DNA from: a virus
Length of the DNA: 64,000 nt
IMG/VR virus record: IMGVR_UViG_3300042448_001920
Location: 1-64,000 of that record
Reading direction: 5' to 3' (one strand)
The notes under the pieces are model-generated. The model did not search any database, was not told the DNA's origin, and saw nothing but the letters and a program-made list of their open reading frames with translations. Below, piece by piece: positions 33,512 through 42,504 of this stretch; within the stretch, counting starts at the first letter, position 1, and the number at the start of each line of letters is the position of its first letter. A program made the position numbers and the translations under genes.

Positions 33512-34261
33512 ATGGATAAGATAAAGATTGTAGTTATTGGAGAAAATTGTACTGATAAATTTATATATGGTAGTGTTACCAGATTATGCCCAGAGGCACC
33601 AGTACCAATATTAAACCCTTATAAAACAACAAAAAATCCTGGGATGGCTGGTAATGTTGTTGAAAATATTAAAGCGCTTAGAAAAGAATGTGATATCACA
33701 TTTATTCATCAGGATACTAAGATCGTTAAAACAAGGTATGTTGACGAGCAAAGTAATCAAATGATTATTCGTGTTGATGAAGGTGAGAATGACGTAAACC
33801 CACTACAATTAACCCAGGAGTTAATTGATGAGTTATTATTAGCTGATATTGTGATTGTTAGTGATTACAATAAAGGTTTTTTAACAAATGAAATTTTAAG
33901 CAGTATTGGACATTACTCATCGTGCTCAATACTTGATAGTAAGAGAGTTATGTTACCAATATTTAAAGATTTTACTTTTATTAAATTAAATAAAAGCGAA
34001 AGATTACAACAAAAAGACGGTTTAATTGCCGATTTAAATATTATAACTACTTTGGGTAAAAAGGGTGCTGAATATAAGGGTAACGTTTACCCATCCCCAA
34101 TGCCAAGAGATACTATTGATGTTAGTGGGGCTGGTGATACCTTTACAGCTTCATTTATTTTAAAATACCATGAAACTAAAGATATTAAGACAGCCATATA
34201 TTTTGCTAACACCAAAGCGTCTGATGTTGTTAGTAGAAGAGGCGTTGTTGTACCGAAATAA
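33512..34261 (+). CDS. PfkB-family sugar kinase, HldE/RfaE heptose kinase-like (249 aa)
   Basis: A near-complete kinase of the ribokinase/PfkB fold: VIGENCTDKFIYGSV at the start, PGMAGNVVENI (substrate glycine loop), TRYVDEQSNQMIIRVDEG (the lid segment typical of HldE heptose-7-phosphate kinases), SDYNKGF, and DVSGAGDTFTA with catalytic base D209. HldE makes heptose bisphosphate on the way to ADP-heptose used in LPS and S-layer glycans. The protein is shorter than the ~310-residue kinase domain, and no nucleotidyltransferase domain follows. The ATG at 33512 is chosen over an in-frame TTG at 33497, which lies inside the promoter. First gene of the glycan island. Confidence 0.8.
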   Translation: MDKIKIVVIGENCTDKFIYGSVTRLCPEAPVPILNPYKTTKNPGMAGNVVENIKALRKECDITFIHQDTKIVKTRYVDEQSNQMIIRVDEGENDVNPLQLTQELIDELLLADIVIVSDYNKGFLTNEILSSIGHYSSCSILDSKRVMLPIFKDFTFIKLNKSERLQQKDGLIADLNIITTLGKKGAEYKGNVYPSPMPRDTIDVSGAGDTFTASFILKYHETKDIKTAIYFANTKASDVVSRRGVVVPK

Positions 34262-34275
34262 ATTTCATAATATGT

Positions 34276-34306
34276 TTTGATTTTTCCCTTATTTTTCCTA
34301 TTATTA
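34276..34306 (+). promoter_or_regulatory. Putative promoter TTTG-N19-TATTATTA
   Basis: TTTG at 34276, 19 nt, TATTATTA at 34299, 26 nt before the glycosyltransferase ATG at 34325. Same variant -7 form as three other sites. Confidence 0.4.
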
Positions 34307-34324
34307 TGGAAACATATTGAATTT

Positions 34325-35545
34325 ATGAGCAAAATTAATATACTGGTACAACCAAATGACCGAGCTGGTTCAGGTAAATATAGATGCGTGGATCCTCACG
34401 TAACCTTACAGAATAACAATCCAGAGGATTTCTTTGTTGAGATTAACGAAAATGTTAATTTTAACGATGATAACTATTTGAAAAAATTTCAGTTATTCTT
34501 CTTTCATAGAGCACCTGGTGGAAATTACTTACAGGGTGTCGAGATTGTTAAAAAAATTAAATCATTTGGTGGTAAAGTTATCATTGACTTAGATGACCAT
34601 TGGAATTTAGACCCATCACATGGTCTTTATCAAACTTCTAAAAAGAATGATATCCCATTCCACACAATTTCTATCATAAAAGAAGCTAATTTGGTAACAG
34701 TATCTACGCACTTGTTACAAAAAGAAGTACTTAGGTATAACAAAAACTGTGTTGTTTTAGCAAATGCCATAAACCCTAATGAAACTCAATTTAAACCACA
34801 GCCAAGTGAATCAAATCGACTTAGATTCGGCTGGCTTGGTGGTTCATCGCACATAAAAGATATTGAATTATTAAAAGGCGTACCCCAAAAATCAAATGAA
34901 TATGGGGATAAAATGCAAATTGTTTTATGTGGATACGATACAAGGGGTAAAGTTAAAGCCATACACCCAGAAACTGGTCAGGTAATGGAAAGAGATATGC
35001 AACCAGTTGAAACAACCTGGTTTATGTATGAAGTCTTTTTGACGGATCATTTTAAAACAATCAAAGATCAGGAGTATATTAAACATTTATTAAAATTTGA
35101 TCAAACATTGAATTATGATGATAAGTATATGCCGTATAGAAGAATTTGGACTAAGTCTATTGACACATACGCAAAGGGCTATAATGAATTTGATGTGGCA
35201 TTAGCACCTTTAAATGATAGCCCATTCAACCTTTATAAGTCACAATTGAAAGTTATTGAAGCTGGATTCCATAAAAAAGCTATAATTGCACAGAATTATG
35301 GACCATATACAATTGATTTAGTTTCTGCAATAGAAAAGGGTGGTGGTTTTAATGACAACGGTAATTCTTTACTAGTTGAACCGAGTAAAAACCACAAACA
35401 ATGGAGCCAACACATTAAGAGATTGATTGATAACCCAAATCTCGTTAAAGATCTTGGTGAAAAATTATATGAGTCTGTTAAAGATAAATACAATATCAAC
35501 TATGTAACCAAATTGAGGGCTGAAATTTATAAAACATTAATATAA
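34325..35545 (+). CDS. Glycosyltransferase, GT4-like/GT-B fold (406 aa)
   Basis: GT-B-like features: N-terminal MSKINILVQPNDRAGSGKYRC, the VIIDLDDHWNLDP segment, ANLVTVSTHLLQKEVL (interdomain), LRFGWLGGSSHIKDIELLKG (start of donor domain), and the E-rich donor-binding FNLYKSQLKVIEAGFHKKAIIA with the GNSLLVEPSKNHKQW loop. Such enzymes transfer a sugar from an NDP-sugar. Annotation from ATG 34325; an upstream in-frame TTG at 34277 would add 16 hydrophobic residues but lies in the putative promoter. Substrate cannot be told. Confidence 0.75.
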   Translation: MSKINILVQPNDRAGSGKYRCVDPHVTLQNNNPEDFFVEINENVNFNDDNYLKKFQLFFFHRAPGGNYLQGVEIVKKIKSFGGKVIIDLDDHWNLDPSHGLYQTSKKNDIPFHTISIIKEANLVTVSTHLLQKEVLRYNKNCVVLANAINPNETQFKPQPSESNRLRFGWLGGSSHIKDIELLKGVPQKSNEYGDKMQIVLCGYDTRGKVKAIHPETGQVMERDMQPVETTWFMYEVFLTDHFKTIKDQEYIKHLLKFDQTLNYDDKYMPYRRIWTKSIDTYAKGYNEFDVALAPLNDSPFNLYKSQLKVIEAGFHKKAIIAQNYGPYTIDLVSAIEKGGGFNDNGNSLLVEPSKNHKQWSQHIKRLIDNPNLVKDLGEKLYESVKDKYNINYVTKLRAEIYKTLI

Positions 35546-35546
35546 T

Positions 35547-36131
35547 ATGAACAATAAATTAGAAAATTTAGACATGGGTGAGTTTTTTGATGATGAAACA
35601 AAAAACGAATTGGATAGTATTCTAAAACAAACCCAACACCTGATGGGTGATTGGGATTACGATCCAGAAACAATGTTAATTAAACTAAAAGTTTCTTTTA
35701 TAAATAAATCGGATAACCCAGATCCAACTTATGAAAAAGAAGGTGATAGTGGTTTTGACATAAGAGCTAATATAAACAAAACAATCGAAATTGAGCCTGG
35801 TCACAGGGCTTTAATTCCAACTGGTTTATATTTTGAAATACCTTTAGGCTATGAGCTACAAGTTAGATCTAGAAGTGGGTTGGCTTTAAAAAATGGTATT
35901 ATGGTTTTAAATAGCCCTGGTACTGTTGATTCTGGTTATAGGGGTGAGGTTGGTGTTATATTGTATAATTCAGATAAATCAACACCTTTTTATGTACATA
36001 AAGGGGATAGAATTGCACAAGGTGTTATTTCAGCTGTACAAACAATGGGAAAAACAAAATTTATAAAAACGAATACACTATCAAGTAGTGATAGAGGTGC
36101 TGGTGGATTCGGTTCAACAGGTATTAATTAA
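35547..36131 (+). CDS. dut: dUTPase with N-terminal extension (194 aa)
   Basis: All five trimeric dUTPase motifs: DSGFDIRA (D67-), RSRSGLALKNG, GTVDSGYRGEVGV, KGDRIAQGVI and the C-terminal glycine-rich RGAGGFGSTG. It hydrolyses dUTP to dUMP, keeping uracil out of phage DNA and feeding dTMP synthesis. About 45 residues precede the usual start (MNNKLENLDMGEFFDDETKN...), an acidic extension of unknown role. It lies oddly inside the glycan island, starting 1 nt after the glycosyltransferase stop and sharing its last base with the next start. Confidence 0.95.
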   Translation: MNNKLENLDMGEFFDDETKNELDSILKQTQHLMGDWDYDPETMLIKLKVSFINKSDNPDPTYEKEGDSGFDIRANINKTIEIEPGHRALIPTGLYFEIPLGYELQVRSRSGLALKNGIMVLNSPGTVDSGYRGEVGVILYNSDKSTPFYVHKGDRIAQGVISAVQTMGKTKFIKTNTLSSSDRGAGGFGSTGIN

Positions 36132-36439
36132 TGATAGTATTTAAAGATCAAATAAAAGCGTATAAATCAATCACACCTGATATATTAAATCAAATAGAAT
36201 ATAAAACTGTTTGGTCTGGTAAAAGAATACAGGTTGGTGATAAAGTTTTGTATGCTTTTGTTTACCCATTAAATTCAGAGGATTATAAACTAGCCACATT
36301 TCTTGAGCGTGAACTTGATGAGGTTAATCAACTATTCACGTATATCCAAACAATAAAAGGTATCATACCTGTTTTAAAATACAAAAGCGATAATCTTGAA
36401 AGGAGTTTAATCGTAGAGGAAGAAGATGATGGACTATAA
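36131..36439 (+). CDS. Unknown small protein (102 aa)
   Basis: Not recognised. A mixed alpha/beta sequence with VGDKVLYAFVYPLN in the middle and an acidic C-terminus (EEEDDGL). The start shares its first base with the dut stop (TAATG) and the end overlaps the next glycosyltransferase by 14 nt, so it is translated as part of the same run. No signal or membrane segment. Confidence 0.65.
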   Translation: MIVFKDQIKAYKSITPDILNQIEYKTVWSGKRIQVGDKVLYAFVYPLNSEDYKLATFLERELDEVNQLFTYIQTIKGIIPVLKYKSDNLERSLIVEEEDDGL

Positions 36440-37865
36440 AATTAGTGTTGTATTCTCAACCAGAAAAATAGACGAAAACTTTATTGATCATGTTAAAAAA
36501 ACATGCATGTATAAAGGTGTTGAGGTTTTACCTTATGAGAATAATGGTGAATATTCTTTAACTGAGATATATAATAAGGGTTTATCAGAGGCATCAAGCG
36601 ACATTGTTGTTTTTTGTCATGATGATATCTTATTTGAGACAAAAAATTGGGGTGAGAAATTATTAAAAGCTTTCACCAAAAATCCAGAATATGGTATTCT
36701 TGGTGTTGCTGGTACAAACCATATGATTAGTGGTATGTGGTGGGAGATCAAAAATGCGATGCATGGTACTGTTAAACATACTGATGGTACTAAAGTTTGG
36801 ACAAATAAGTATTCACAAAATTATGGTAATGATTTAAAAGAGATGGTTGTTGTTGACGGTTTATTTATTGCTGTTAACAAAAATATCATAAAACATAAAT
36901 TTGATGAAAAATTTAACGGGTTTCATTTTTACGATTTGTCTTTTTGTTTTAAAAATCATTTAGATAATGTAAAAATAGGTTTAATCTCAAACATCCTAAT
37001 ACTACATAAATCAGTTGGTGCTGTTAACCAACAATGGGCTGAAAATAAAACTAAATTTGAGTCAATTTATTCTGATAAATTACCAATTTGTTTAAATAAA
37101 GAAAACAGTCATATCATCTTCGATAAAGACCTACCTAAAATAGACATGCATGTCCTTTGCTGGAACGAGGAAAAGATTATACCGTATTTTTTAAATCACT
37201 ATGAGAATTTGGTTTCCAACATATTTGTTTATGATAATAAGTCAAATGATAACGGTACAAAGATTTTAAAAAAACACCCTAAAGTCACGATTATACCTTA
37301 TGATACAAATGACCAGATTAGAGATGATGCTTACCTACAAATAAAAAATAACGCATGGAAAAACTCAATAGGTAAGGCTGATATTGTCATTGTATGTGAT
37401 ATGGATGAATTTTTATACAGTGATGATTTAAAGAAATCAATTATTGATTTTTACGAAAGCGATGCCACCCTCATTAAACCAACTGGTTATGATATGATTG
37501 TAAATGAGTTTGAGTTTAACTATAATGATAAGTTAACTAATCTTGTTAAAACTGGTTATAAAAACAATCTTTTTGATAAGATGGTTATGTTTAAAACAAA
37601 GGATATAACAGAAATAAATTATAATGGTGGTTGCCATGTCGCTGCACCAAGAGGCCCTAAGGTTAAACTATTCGAAAATAATTTTTTACTCCTACACTAC
37701 AAACGACTTGGTTTAAAATATTTTTTAAATAAAATGTCGTCTTATAGAAAAAGGTTAAGCGAGTTTAATAAAAAGTATAAGCTTGGTTATGAATATGAAT
37801 TTAATAACGATAAACACATTGAAGATTTTAATGACTCTTTGAGTAAAATATCCGATGTTATTTAA
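36426..37865 (+). CDS. Two-domain glycosyltransferase (479 aa)
   Basis: Residues about 1-230 are a GT-A fold domain of the StrF/GT2 type: KISVVFSTRKI, EIYNKGLSEASSDIVVFCHDDILFE (with the metal-binding HDD), ILGVAGTN. Residues about 235-479 are a second GT domain of the Glyco_tranf_2_4 type: DMHVLCWNEEKIIPYFLNHYE, VYDNKSNDNG, VIVCDMDEFLY (metal-binding DMD), YNGGCHVAAPRG. Two catalytic domains in one chain suggest that two successive sugars are added. Start is either of two adjacent ATG codons. No membrane anchor seen. Confidence 0.85.
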   Translation: MMDYKISVVFSTRKIDENFIDHVKKTCMYKGVEVLPYENNGEYSLTEIYNKGLSEASSDIVVFCHDDILFETKNWGEKLLKAFTKNPEYGILGVAGTNHMISGMWWEIKNAMHGTVKHTDGTKVWTNKYSQNYGNDLKEMVVVDGLFIAVNKNIIKHKFDEKFNGFHFYDLSFCFKNHLDNVKIGLISNILILHKSVGAVNQQWAENKTKFESIYSDKLPICLNKENSHIIFDKDLPKIDMHVLCWNEEKIIPYFLNHYENLVSNIFVYDNKSNDNGTKILKKHPKVTIIPYDTNDQIRDDAYLQIKNNAWKNSIGKADIVIVCDMDEFLYSDDLKKSIIDFYESDATLIKPTGYDMIVNEFEFNYNDKLTNLVKTGYKNNLFDKMVMFKTKDITEINYNGGCHVAAPRGPKVKLFENNFLLLHYKRLGLKYFLNKMSSYRKRLSEFNKKYKLGYEYEFNNDKHIEDFNDSLSKISDVI

Positions 37866-37875
37866 TTTTTATAAC

Positions 37876-37883
37876 TATTTAGA
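37876..37883 (+). promoter_or_regulatory. Variant late motif TATTTAGA
   Basis: CTATTTAGATTAAAG, 23 nt before the ATG at 37899. It has one mismatch to the late core but keeps the trailing ATTAAA and the usual spacing. Confidence 0.4.
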
Positions 37884-37898
37884 TTAAAGTAATATTAT

Positions 37899-38879
37899 AT
37901 GGGTTTTTTTAGAATTAGAAAAAAAGTAAAAGATGATTATACCATAACGGAAGATCTCGTACAAGAAGAGAGATTAGTTGATCTACCAAAAATAACCATA
38001 AAAAAAAGTTATACGGATACAAATAAAGGTGAACCATACGTGAAAAAAACTTCAACAGTAGTTAGAAAAAATGAGGCCCCTGATGTAACAAAGTATTTTG
38101 AAAAAAAAGAATTTGTTGCAGATTACGCTTTTCCAGAAATAACAGAAAAATTTGGTATTATAGATAATATTAATAATATTGAACCTTTCCCTTTTAGACA
38201 AAGGAAATTGGCTGTTTTTCTTCACATGTTCTACCCAGACCTATGGGATACGCTAGACAGCTATTTGAGTAACATCGAATGTGAGTTTGACCTATATATA
38301 AACGCTGTGATGGATAAATATGATAATGATGTTATATACAAAATAGTTGATAAATACCCCAACGCAAAAATTATTAAAAATATTAATAAAGGTCGTGATA
38401 TTGGTGGTTTAATAACCATGTCAAAATATATTATAAAAAATCAGTATGATTGTGTATATTTTATACACACAAAAAAGAGCCCGCATTTAAAAAGTGGGCA
38501 CGTTTGGAGAAATGATATGTTAACTTCATTAATGGGTGACGAAAATAAAGTTAATAACCTTATTAAAGATATAAGGTATAATAATTTTGGTTTGGTAGTA
38601 CCAGGTTTATATAAAACAAATTCCATGGGTAGTAATTATACTAATTTAAAAAAATTAATGCAATTATATGGAGTTGATTACGACTTAAATAAATTAGAAT
38701 TTTCAGCTGGTACATTTTTTTTATGTAATGCAGAATTAATTGAAGAAATAGGTGCGTTAATGGATTTATCATATTTTGAAGATGGTTCTGATCTTGACGG
38801 GCAAATGGCCCACGCATTTGAAAGGTTTTTACCCATTTTAACAATAAAAAAATTACATAAAACAATTAAATATGTCTAA
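37899..38879 (+). CDS. RgpF-like rhamnan synthesis protein (326 aa)
   Basis: Residues about 100-320 match the RgpF family: KLAVFLHMFYPDLWDTLDSYL, FDLYINAVMD, NKGRDIGGLITMSKYI, YDCVYFIHTKKSPHL, WRNDMLTSLMG. RgpF enzymes build rhamnose-rich cell wall or O-antigen polysaccharide. The first 100 residues are charged and unrecognised. The gene overlaps the next by 8 nt. In bacteria RgpF and WbsX-type genes often lie side by side, as here, which suggests that the pair was acquired as a unit. Confidence 0.85.
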   Translation: MGFFRIRKKVKDDYTITEDLVQEERLVDLPKITIKKSYTDTNKGEPYVKKTSTVVRKNEAPDVTKYFEKKEFVADYAFPEITEKFGIIDNINNIEPFPFRQRKLAVFLHMFYPDLWDTLDSYLSNIECEFDLYINAVMDKYDNDVIYKIVDKYPNAKIIKNINKGRDIGGLITMSKYIIKNQYDCVYFIHTKKSPHLKSGHVWRNDMLTSLMGDENKVNNLIKDIRYNNFGLVVPGLYKTNSMGSNYTNLKKLMQLYGVDYDLNKLEFSAGTFFLCNAELIEEIGALMDLSYFEDGSDLDGQMAHAFERFLPILTIKKLHKTIKYV

Positions 38880-39951
38880 ACCAAAAATTATTTGTTTCTA
38901 TCTACCACAATTTCACCCTTTTGATGAAAATGATCAATTTTGGGGCCGTGGTTTTACTGAGTGGAATAATCTATATAGCGTAAAAAAATTTCATAAAAAT
39001 CAAAAATTTATGAGAACATCATCTGAATTTGGTGATTATGATCTGAGAAGTTATACTGTTAGAAAAAGACACGCTGAGTTAGCCAAAGAGCATGGTATAG
39101 ATGGGTTTTGTCTTTACCATTATTGGTTTTATGGTCACCCAGGTAATAAAGTTATGTATGAGGTTGCTGAGAGAATGCTTGAGGATGGTGAACCTAACAT
39201 TAATTTTTGTTTTGAATGGGCAAACGAACCTTGGACAAGAACTTGGGATGGTATGGAAAAAAACTACCTAATAAAACAGGAATATGGTACTGAAAAAGAT
39301 TGGACAGAACATTTTAATTATTTATTGAAATTTTTTAAACACAAAAATTATATAAAAGTTGATAATAAACCAATGTTTCTTGTTTATAGAATGGGTCACT
39401 TTAAAGAGTTTGATAAATTTAAAAAACATTTTGATAACTTAGCTAAGAAAGAGGGTTTTGATGGTATTATTTTTTCACAAACTTTAAACCATTTTAATGA
39501 AGATGGTAGTTATGAAGGTGTTAATAAAAATGCTGATGCATATATCGAGTACCACCCTATGTATGTAAATAGATTTTCTAAACCAGAACCAGAAAGTAAT
39601 GATGATGTAACTATATTCTATGCACCTAAAAAATGGGAAGACATAACCAATCTTAAGAAACCAAAAGATGTTGGTGATAAACCATATATTCGTGGTTTTT
39701 ATAGTGGTTGGGACTCATCCCCAAGGGCTAAAAACAGAGCATCAACAATTGATTTATACAACGACCCAAAAAACTTTGAGTTTTATTTAAAAAAACAGTT
39801 AAATAATGTTGTTGACGACAATAATGAACCTTATAATTACTTATTTATTTTTGCTTGGAATGAATGGGGTGAAGGTGCGGTAATTGAACCGAGTGATCTA
39901 TATGGTAACCAATATTTGGTTGCGATAAAAAACGCATTAAATGGAATCTAA
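38872..39951 (+). CDS. WbsX-like glycosyltransferase/GH99-like protein (359 aa)
   Basis: Clear WbsX (GH99-like) signature: KIICFYLPQFHPFDENDQFWG at the start, GFTEWNNL, GIDGFCLYHYWFYG, NFCFEWANEPWTRTWDG, and near the end FIFAWNEWGEGAVIEP. The glutamates in ANEPW and WNEWGEG are the likely catalytic residues. The family takes part in polysaccharide synthesis and is full length here (~350 aa). Overlaps RgpF-like upstream by 8 nt and the next gene by 11 nt. Confidence 0.9.
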   Translation: MSKPKIICFYLPQFHPFDENDQFWGRGFTEWNNLYSVKKFHKNQKFMRTSSEFGDYDLRSYTVRKRHAELAKEHGIDGFCLYHYWFYGHPGNKVMYEVAERMLEDGEPNINFCFEWANEPWTRTWDGMEKNYLIKQEYGTEKDWTEHFNYLLKFFKHKNYIKVDNKPMFLVYRMGHFKEFDKFKKHFDNLAKKEGFDGIIFSQTLNHFNEDGSYEGVNKNADAYIEYHPMYVNRFSKPEPESNDDVTIFYAPKKWEDITNLKKPKDVGDKPYIRGFYSGWDSSPRAKNRASTIDLYNDPKNFEFYLKKQLNNVVDDNNEPYNYLFIFAWNEWGEGAVIEPSDLYGNQYLVAIKNALNGI

Positions 39952-40582
39952 TAAAGTCTGTATAATCGCATTAAAATATTTAGAAGATTATTGGGAATCA
40001 ACGCAAAAAAATATTGTTGATTCTGGTTTACCTGTTATATATGTTGATAGGGAAGGTGTTGGCTCTATGACAAAAGCTTTTAACTCAGCAATACCAGAAT
40101 TAAATATTATTTTTGGTGATAATTTACCTGAATATTTGTTTTTTGTAACAAATAATAATTTTACATTAGATGTTGTTAATAGATTAGTGGAATCGATGGA
40201 TAACACAGGCTTTGCAGCAATTCACCCAACACATGATAGTGATCACCCATCACATATAAATAATAAATCTGGACAAGTTATTGAAACAAAGTATATTGAG
40301 TGGACATCACCAATTGTTAGAACTGACTTGTTTTTAAAATATCCTTTAAATGAAAATTATCATTATTGGTTTTTTGATTTGGTTTGGAGTTTTGAAATCA
40401 AAAAGCTTGGTTATAAAATTGGTGTCGATCATGGCGCTTTTGTTGATCACAGGTATCTTGTAAAAGATTTATCAAACCCAATATCCAAAAAAAGAAAAGA
40501 ATTAAGAGACGCTAGAAATAGTTTTGAGTATCAAATATTAAATAAGGATTACGGCAATAATTGGCGATTAATCCTTATGTAA
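39941..40582 (+). CDS. Glycosyltransferase, GT2-like (213 aa)
   Basis: A short GT-A-like protein: VCIIALKYLEDYWESTQKNI, VIYVDREGVGSMTKAFNSAIPEL (nucleotide-binding region of family 2 enzymes), and a later WFFDLVWSFEIKKLGYKIGVDHGAFVDHRYL, which fits the acceptor/metal region of GT2. The canonical DxD is not obvious (FVTNNNFTLD occupies that place), so activity is uncertain. Overlaps the WbsX-like gene by 11 nt; part of the same operon. Confidence 0.65.
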   Translation: MESNKVCIIALKYLEDYWESTQKNIVDSGLPVIYVDREGVGSMTKAFNSAIPELNIIFGDNLPEYLFFVTNNNFTLDVVNRLVESMDNTGFAAIHPTHDSDHPSHINNKSGQVIETKYIEWTSPIVRTDLFLKYPLNENYHYWFFDLVWSFEIKKLGYKIGVDHGAFVDHRYLVKDLSNPISKKRKELRDARNSFEYQILNKDYGNNWRLILM

Positions 40583-40592
40583 ATAAATTTAA

Positions 40593-41030
40593 ATGGAAGT
40601 AACAAAAATATTAATTGATTTTGATGGTGTCTTAACAGATGGTAAGATATATTATACACACAATGGTGAACAATTTAAAGGTACCAATACACGTGATGTT
40701 AGGGCTATTAGGGAATTAATATCATATGGTTATGATGTTATCATATTAACAGCAAGTAGCTGGCCAGGTTCGGAAACTTTTGCTAAAAAAACTGGATCAG
40801 AGATTGTTATATCAAAAGATAAAAAACTTTTTGCTGATCAACTAAACGAAAAATTTATTGCCGTTGGTGACGATGTTTGGGATCTTGGTTTAATAGAAAA
40901 ATCAGAAAGATTCTTCGCACCAAAAGATTGTGATAGGGCGATTCGTTATAACAGTAATAAAATAGAAATACTTAACTGTAAAGGTGGTGAAGGCGTTATT
41001 GCTGAACTAGTATGGTTATTATGTAAATAA
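40593..41030 (+). CDS. KdsC-like HAD phosphatase (145 aa)
   Basis: HAD motif I is D9-F-D11-G-V-L-T-D-G, motif II ILTAS, the lysine of motif III is in SKDKKLFADQL, motif IV is VGDDVWDLGLI, and the end is CKGGEGVIAEL. These are the marks of C0-type HAD enzymes: KdsC, which makes free Kdo from Kdo-8-phosphate, and its relatives acting on sialic-acid-like or heptose phosphates. It is shorter than KdsC (~170-190 aa). With the heptose kinase-like protein in the same island it points to synthesis of an LPS-core-like sugar. Confidence 0.85.
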   Translation: MEVTKILIDFDGVLTDGKIYYTHNGEQFKGTNTRDVRAIRELISYGYDVIILTASSWPGSETFAKKTGSEIVISKDKKLFADQLNEKFIAVGDDVWDLGLIEKSERFFAPKDCDRAIRYNSNKIEILNCKGGEGVIAELVWLLCK

Positions 41031-41051
41031 ATAAATAAGAAAAAAAAATCT

Positions 41052-41816
41052 ATGAACACAAACAAGACAAAAACATCTTCTAGAAGAACGAGAAAAAAAT
41101 TAACACCTGAAGAGGAGTATGAAGCTTTTGAAGCTATTAACAAAGCGCACAGCGGTAACGTTCTTGATAAGATGAAAATTGACATCAAATGCAAAACACA
41201 AAATCAAAAAAAATTAGTGACTGAAATAAAAAACAAAGAAATGGTTATTTGTTCTGGGTTACCAGGTACTGGTAAAACATTCTTATCATGCGCCATGGCG
41301 TTAGAACTCCTTAAGAATGACCCAAGGTATAAAAAGATCGTTATCGTTAAATCTGTTACAACATTAAAAGACGAAGAAATTGGATTTTTAAAGGGTACGA
41401 TGAAAGAAAAAATGGAACCATTTATGTACTCATTTATGCATAACTTTGAGAAGGTTATCGGAAGACACAATGTTGAGCTTTTAAGAGCCAATAATATGAT
41501 TGAGGAGATGCCAATAGCTTACATGAGAGGTATTAACATCGACAATTCAATAACCATAATTGACGAGGCCCAAAACATTTCAATCGATAACATTAGAACA
41601 ATTATGACTAGACTTGGCGAAAACTCTAAGATGATATTCTTGGGCGATGAAAACCAAATTGACATGAAAAGGAAGGGTGAAAGTTCATTAAACTTTATCA
41701 TTCAAAAATTCAGTGACTTCGATGAGGTTGGTACAGTAGTTCTTGGTGAGGACGATGTTGTTAGAAACCCGCTGATCAAAAAAATCGAAAAAATATTTAA
41801 CGAAAGTAAAATGTAG
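41052..41816 (+). CDS. phoH: PhoH-like ATPase (254 aa)
   Basis: Walker A GLPGTGKT (G69-T76), Walker B IIDEAQN (D171, E172), and the PhoH pattern KSVTTLKDEEIGFLKGTMKEKMEPF and SKMIFLGDENQID. A ~50-residue basic N-terminal extension precedes the domain. PhoH-type proteins are widespread in marine phages; in bacteria relatives act on RNA (helicase linked to RNases) or respond to phosphate starvation. Its role in the phage is not established. It follows the KdsC-like gene after 21 nt. Confidence 0.9.
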   Translation: MNTNKTKTSSRRTRKKLTPEEEYEAFEAINKAHSGNVLDKMKIDIKCKTQNQKKLVTEIKNKEMVICSGLPGTGKTFLSCAMALELLKNDPRYKKIVIVKSVTTLKDEEIGFLKGTMKEKMEPFMYSFMHNFEKVIGRHNVELLRANNMIEEMPIAYMRGINIDNSITIIDEAQNISIDNIRTIMTRLGENSKMIFLGDENQIDMKRKGESSLNFIIQKFSDFDEVGTVVLGEDDVVRNPLIKKIEKIFNESKM

Positions 41817-41840
41817 TCTTTATTTTAGGCCGAAACCCTA

Positions 41841-41860
41841 TTATTTTTATATAAAAATAA
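41841..41860. repeat. Perfect 20-bp palindrome upstream of 41869 gene
   Basis: TTATTTTTAT followed by its exact complement, 8 nt before the ATG. It resembles a doubled late motif core with one extra T and may act as promoter or operator. Confidence 0.45.
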
Positions 41861-41868
41861 ACAATAGT

Positions 41869-42504
41869 ATGGTAATAGGTATTACGATAAATAACATTTT
41901 AAGAGAACACATTAGTAAACTAAAGGATTTATATGAATTTGAGTTTGAAAAAGAACCCATTTTACCTATAAATCCTTTTGATTTATCCAAATCATTCCCA
42001 GATATTGAGGGTGAAATTGTTGACACTAATTTTGAGGTTGACAAAGAGTTAGAGTTATCTGAAAATAAGAAAGACACTTCTTTTAACTTAAGTAAATTCA
42101 TGTATGAAGATGCGTGTTTTGAAGTATTTGGTAGAGTTGAAGAAAGTCAACCAGGTATCATTAAACAGGTATGTGATTTTTCTAACAAAAACAAAATCAA
42201 AATCGTGTTATTAAATAATGAAAGCCAAAGATCTAAATCAGCAACATTATTCTTCCTAAGTAAGAACTATTATAACCTAGAACAAATAATCTTCCCAAGC
42301 AAATGGAAAGATTTTTGGTCGTATTGTGATGTCTTAGTTACTGATAACCCTAAACTATTAAAAACCAAGCCAAAAGACAAAATATCGATAAAATACAAAA
42401 ATGATTTTAATGTTGACATTAAATCAGATTATACTATAATTAACATTGAAGAATTATTTAAAATTTTAAAAAAATTAAAGAAAGAACAAAATGGAAAAAA
42501 CTAA
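41869..42504 (+). CDS. Unknown protein, possibly degenerate HAD-like (211 aa)
   Basis: Not firmly recognised. The C-terminal half (VCDFSNKNKIKIVLLNNES, SKWKDFWSYCDVLVTDNPKLLKTKP) has the rhythm of a HAD-like fold around motifs II and IV, but the catalytic DxD of motif I is missing and the N-terminal 70 residues are acidic and variable. Could be a structural relic or a binding protein. Overlaps the next gene by 14 nt and lies between PhoH and glycosyltransferases. Confidence 0.6.
   Translation: MVIGITINNILREHISKLKDLYEFEFEKEPILPINPFDLSKSFPDIEGEIVDTNFEVDKELELSENKKDTSFNLSKFMYEDACFEVFGRVEESQPGIIKQVCDFSNKNKIKIVLLNNESQRSKSATLFFLSKNYYNLEQIIFPSKWKDFWSYCDVLVTDNPKLLKTKPKDKISIKYKNDFNVDIKSDYTIINIEELFKILKKLKKEQNGKN

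Noticed and set aside
41869-42504. Active HAD phosphatase
   Set aside because: The fold rhythm is suggestive but the catalytic DxD of motif I is not present, so only a weak, degenerate relation is noted.
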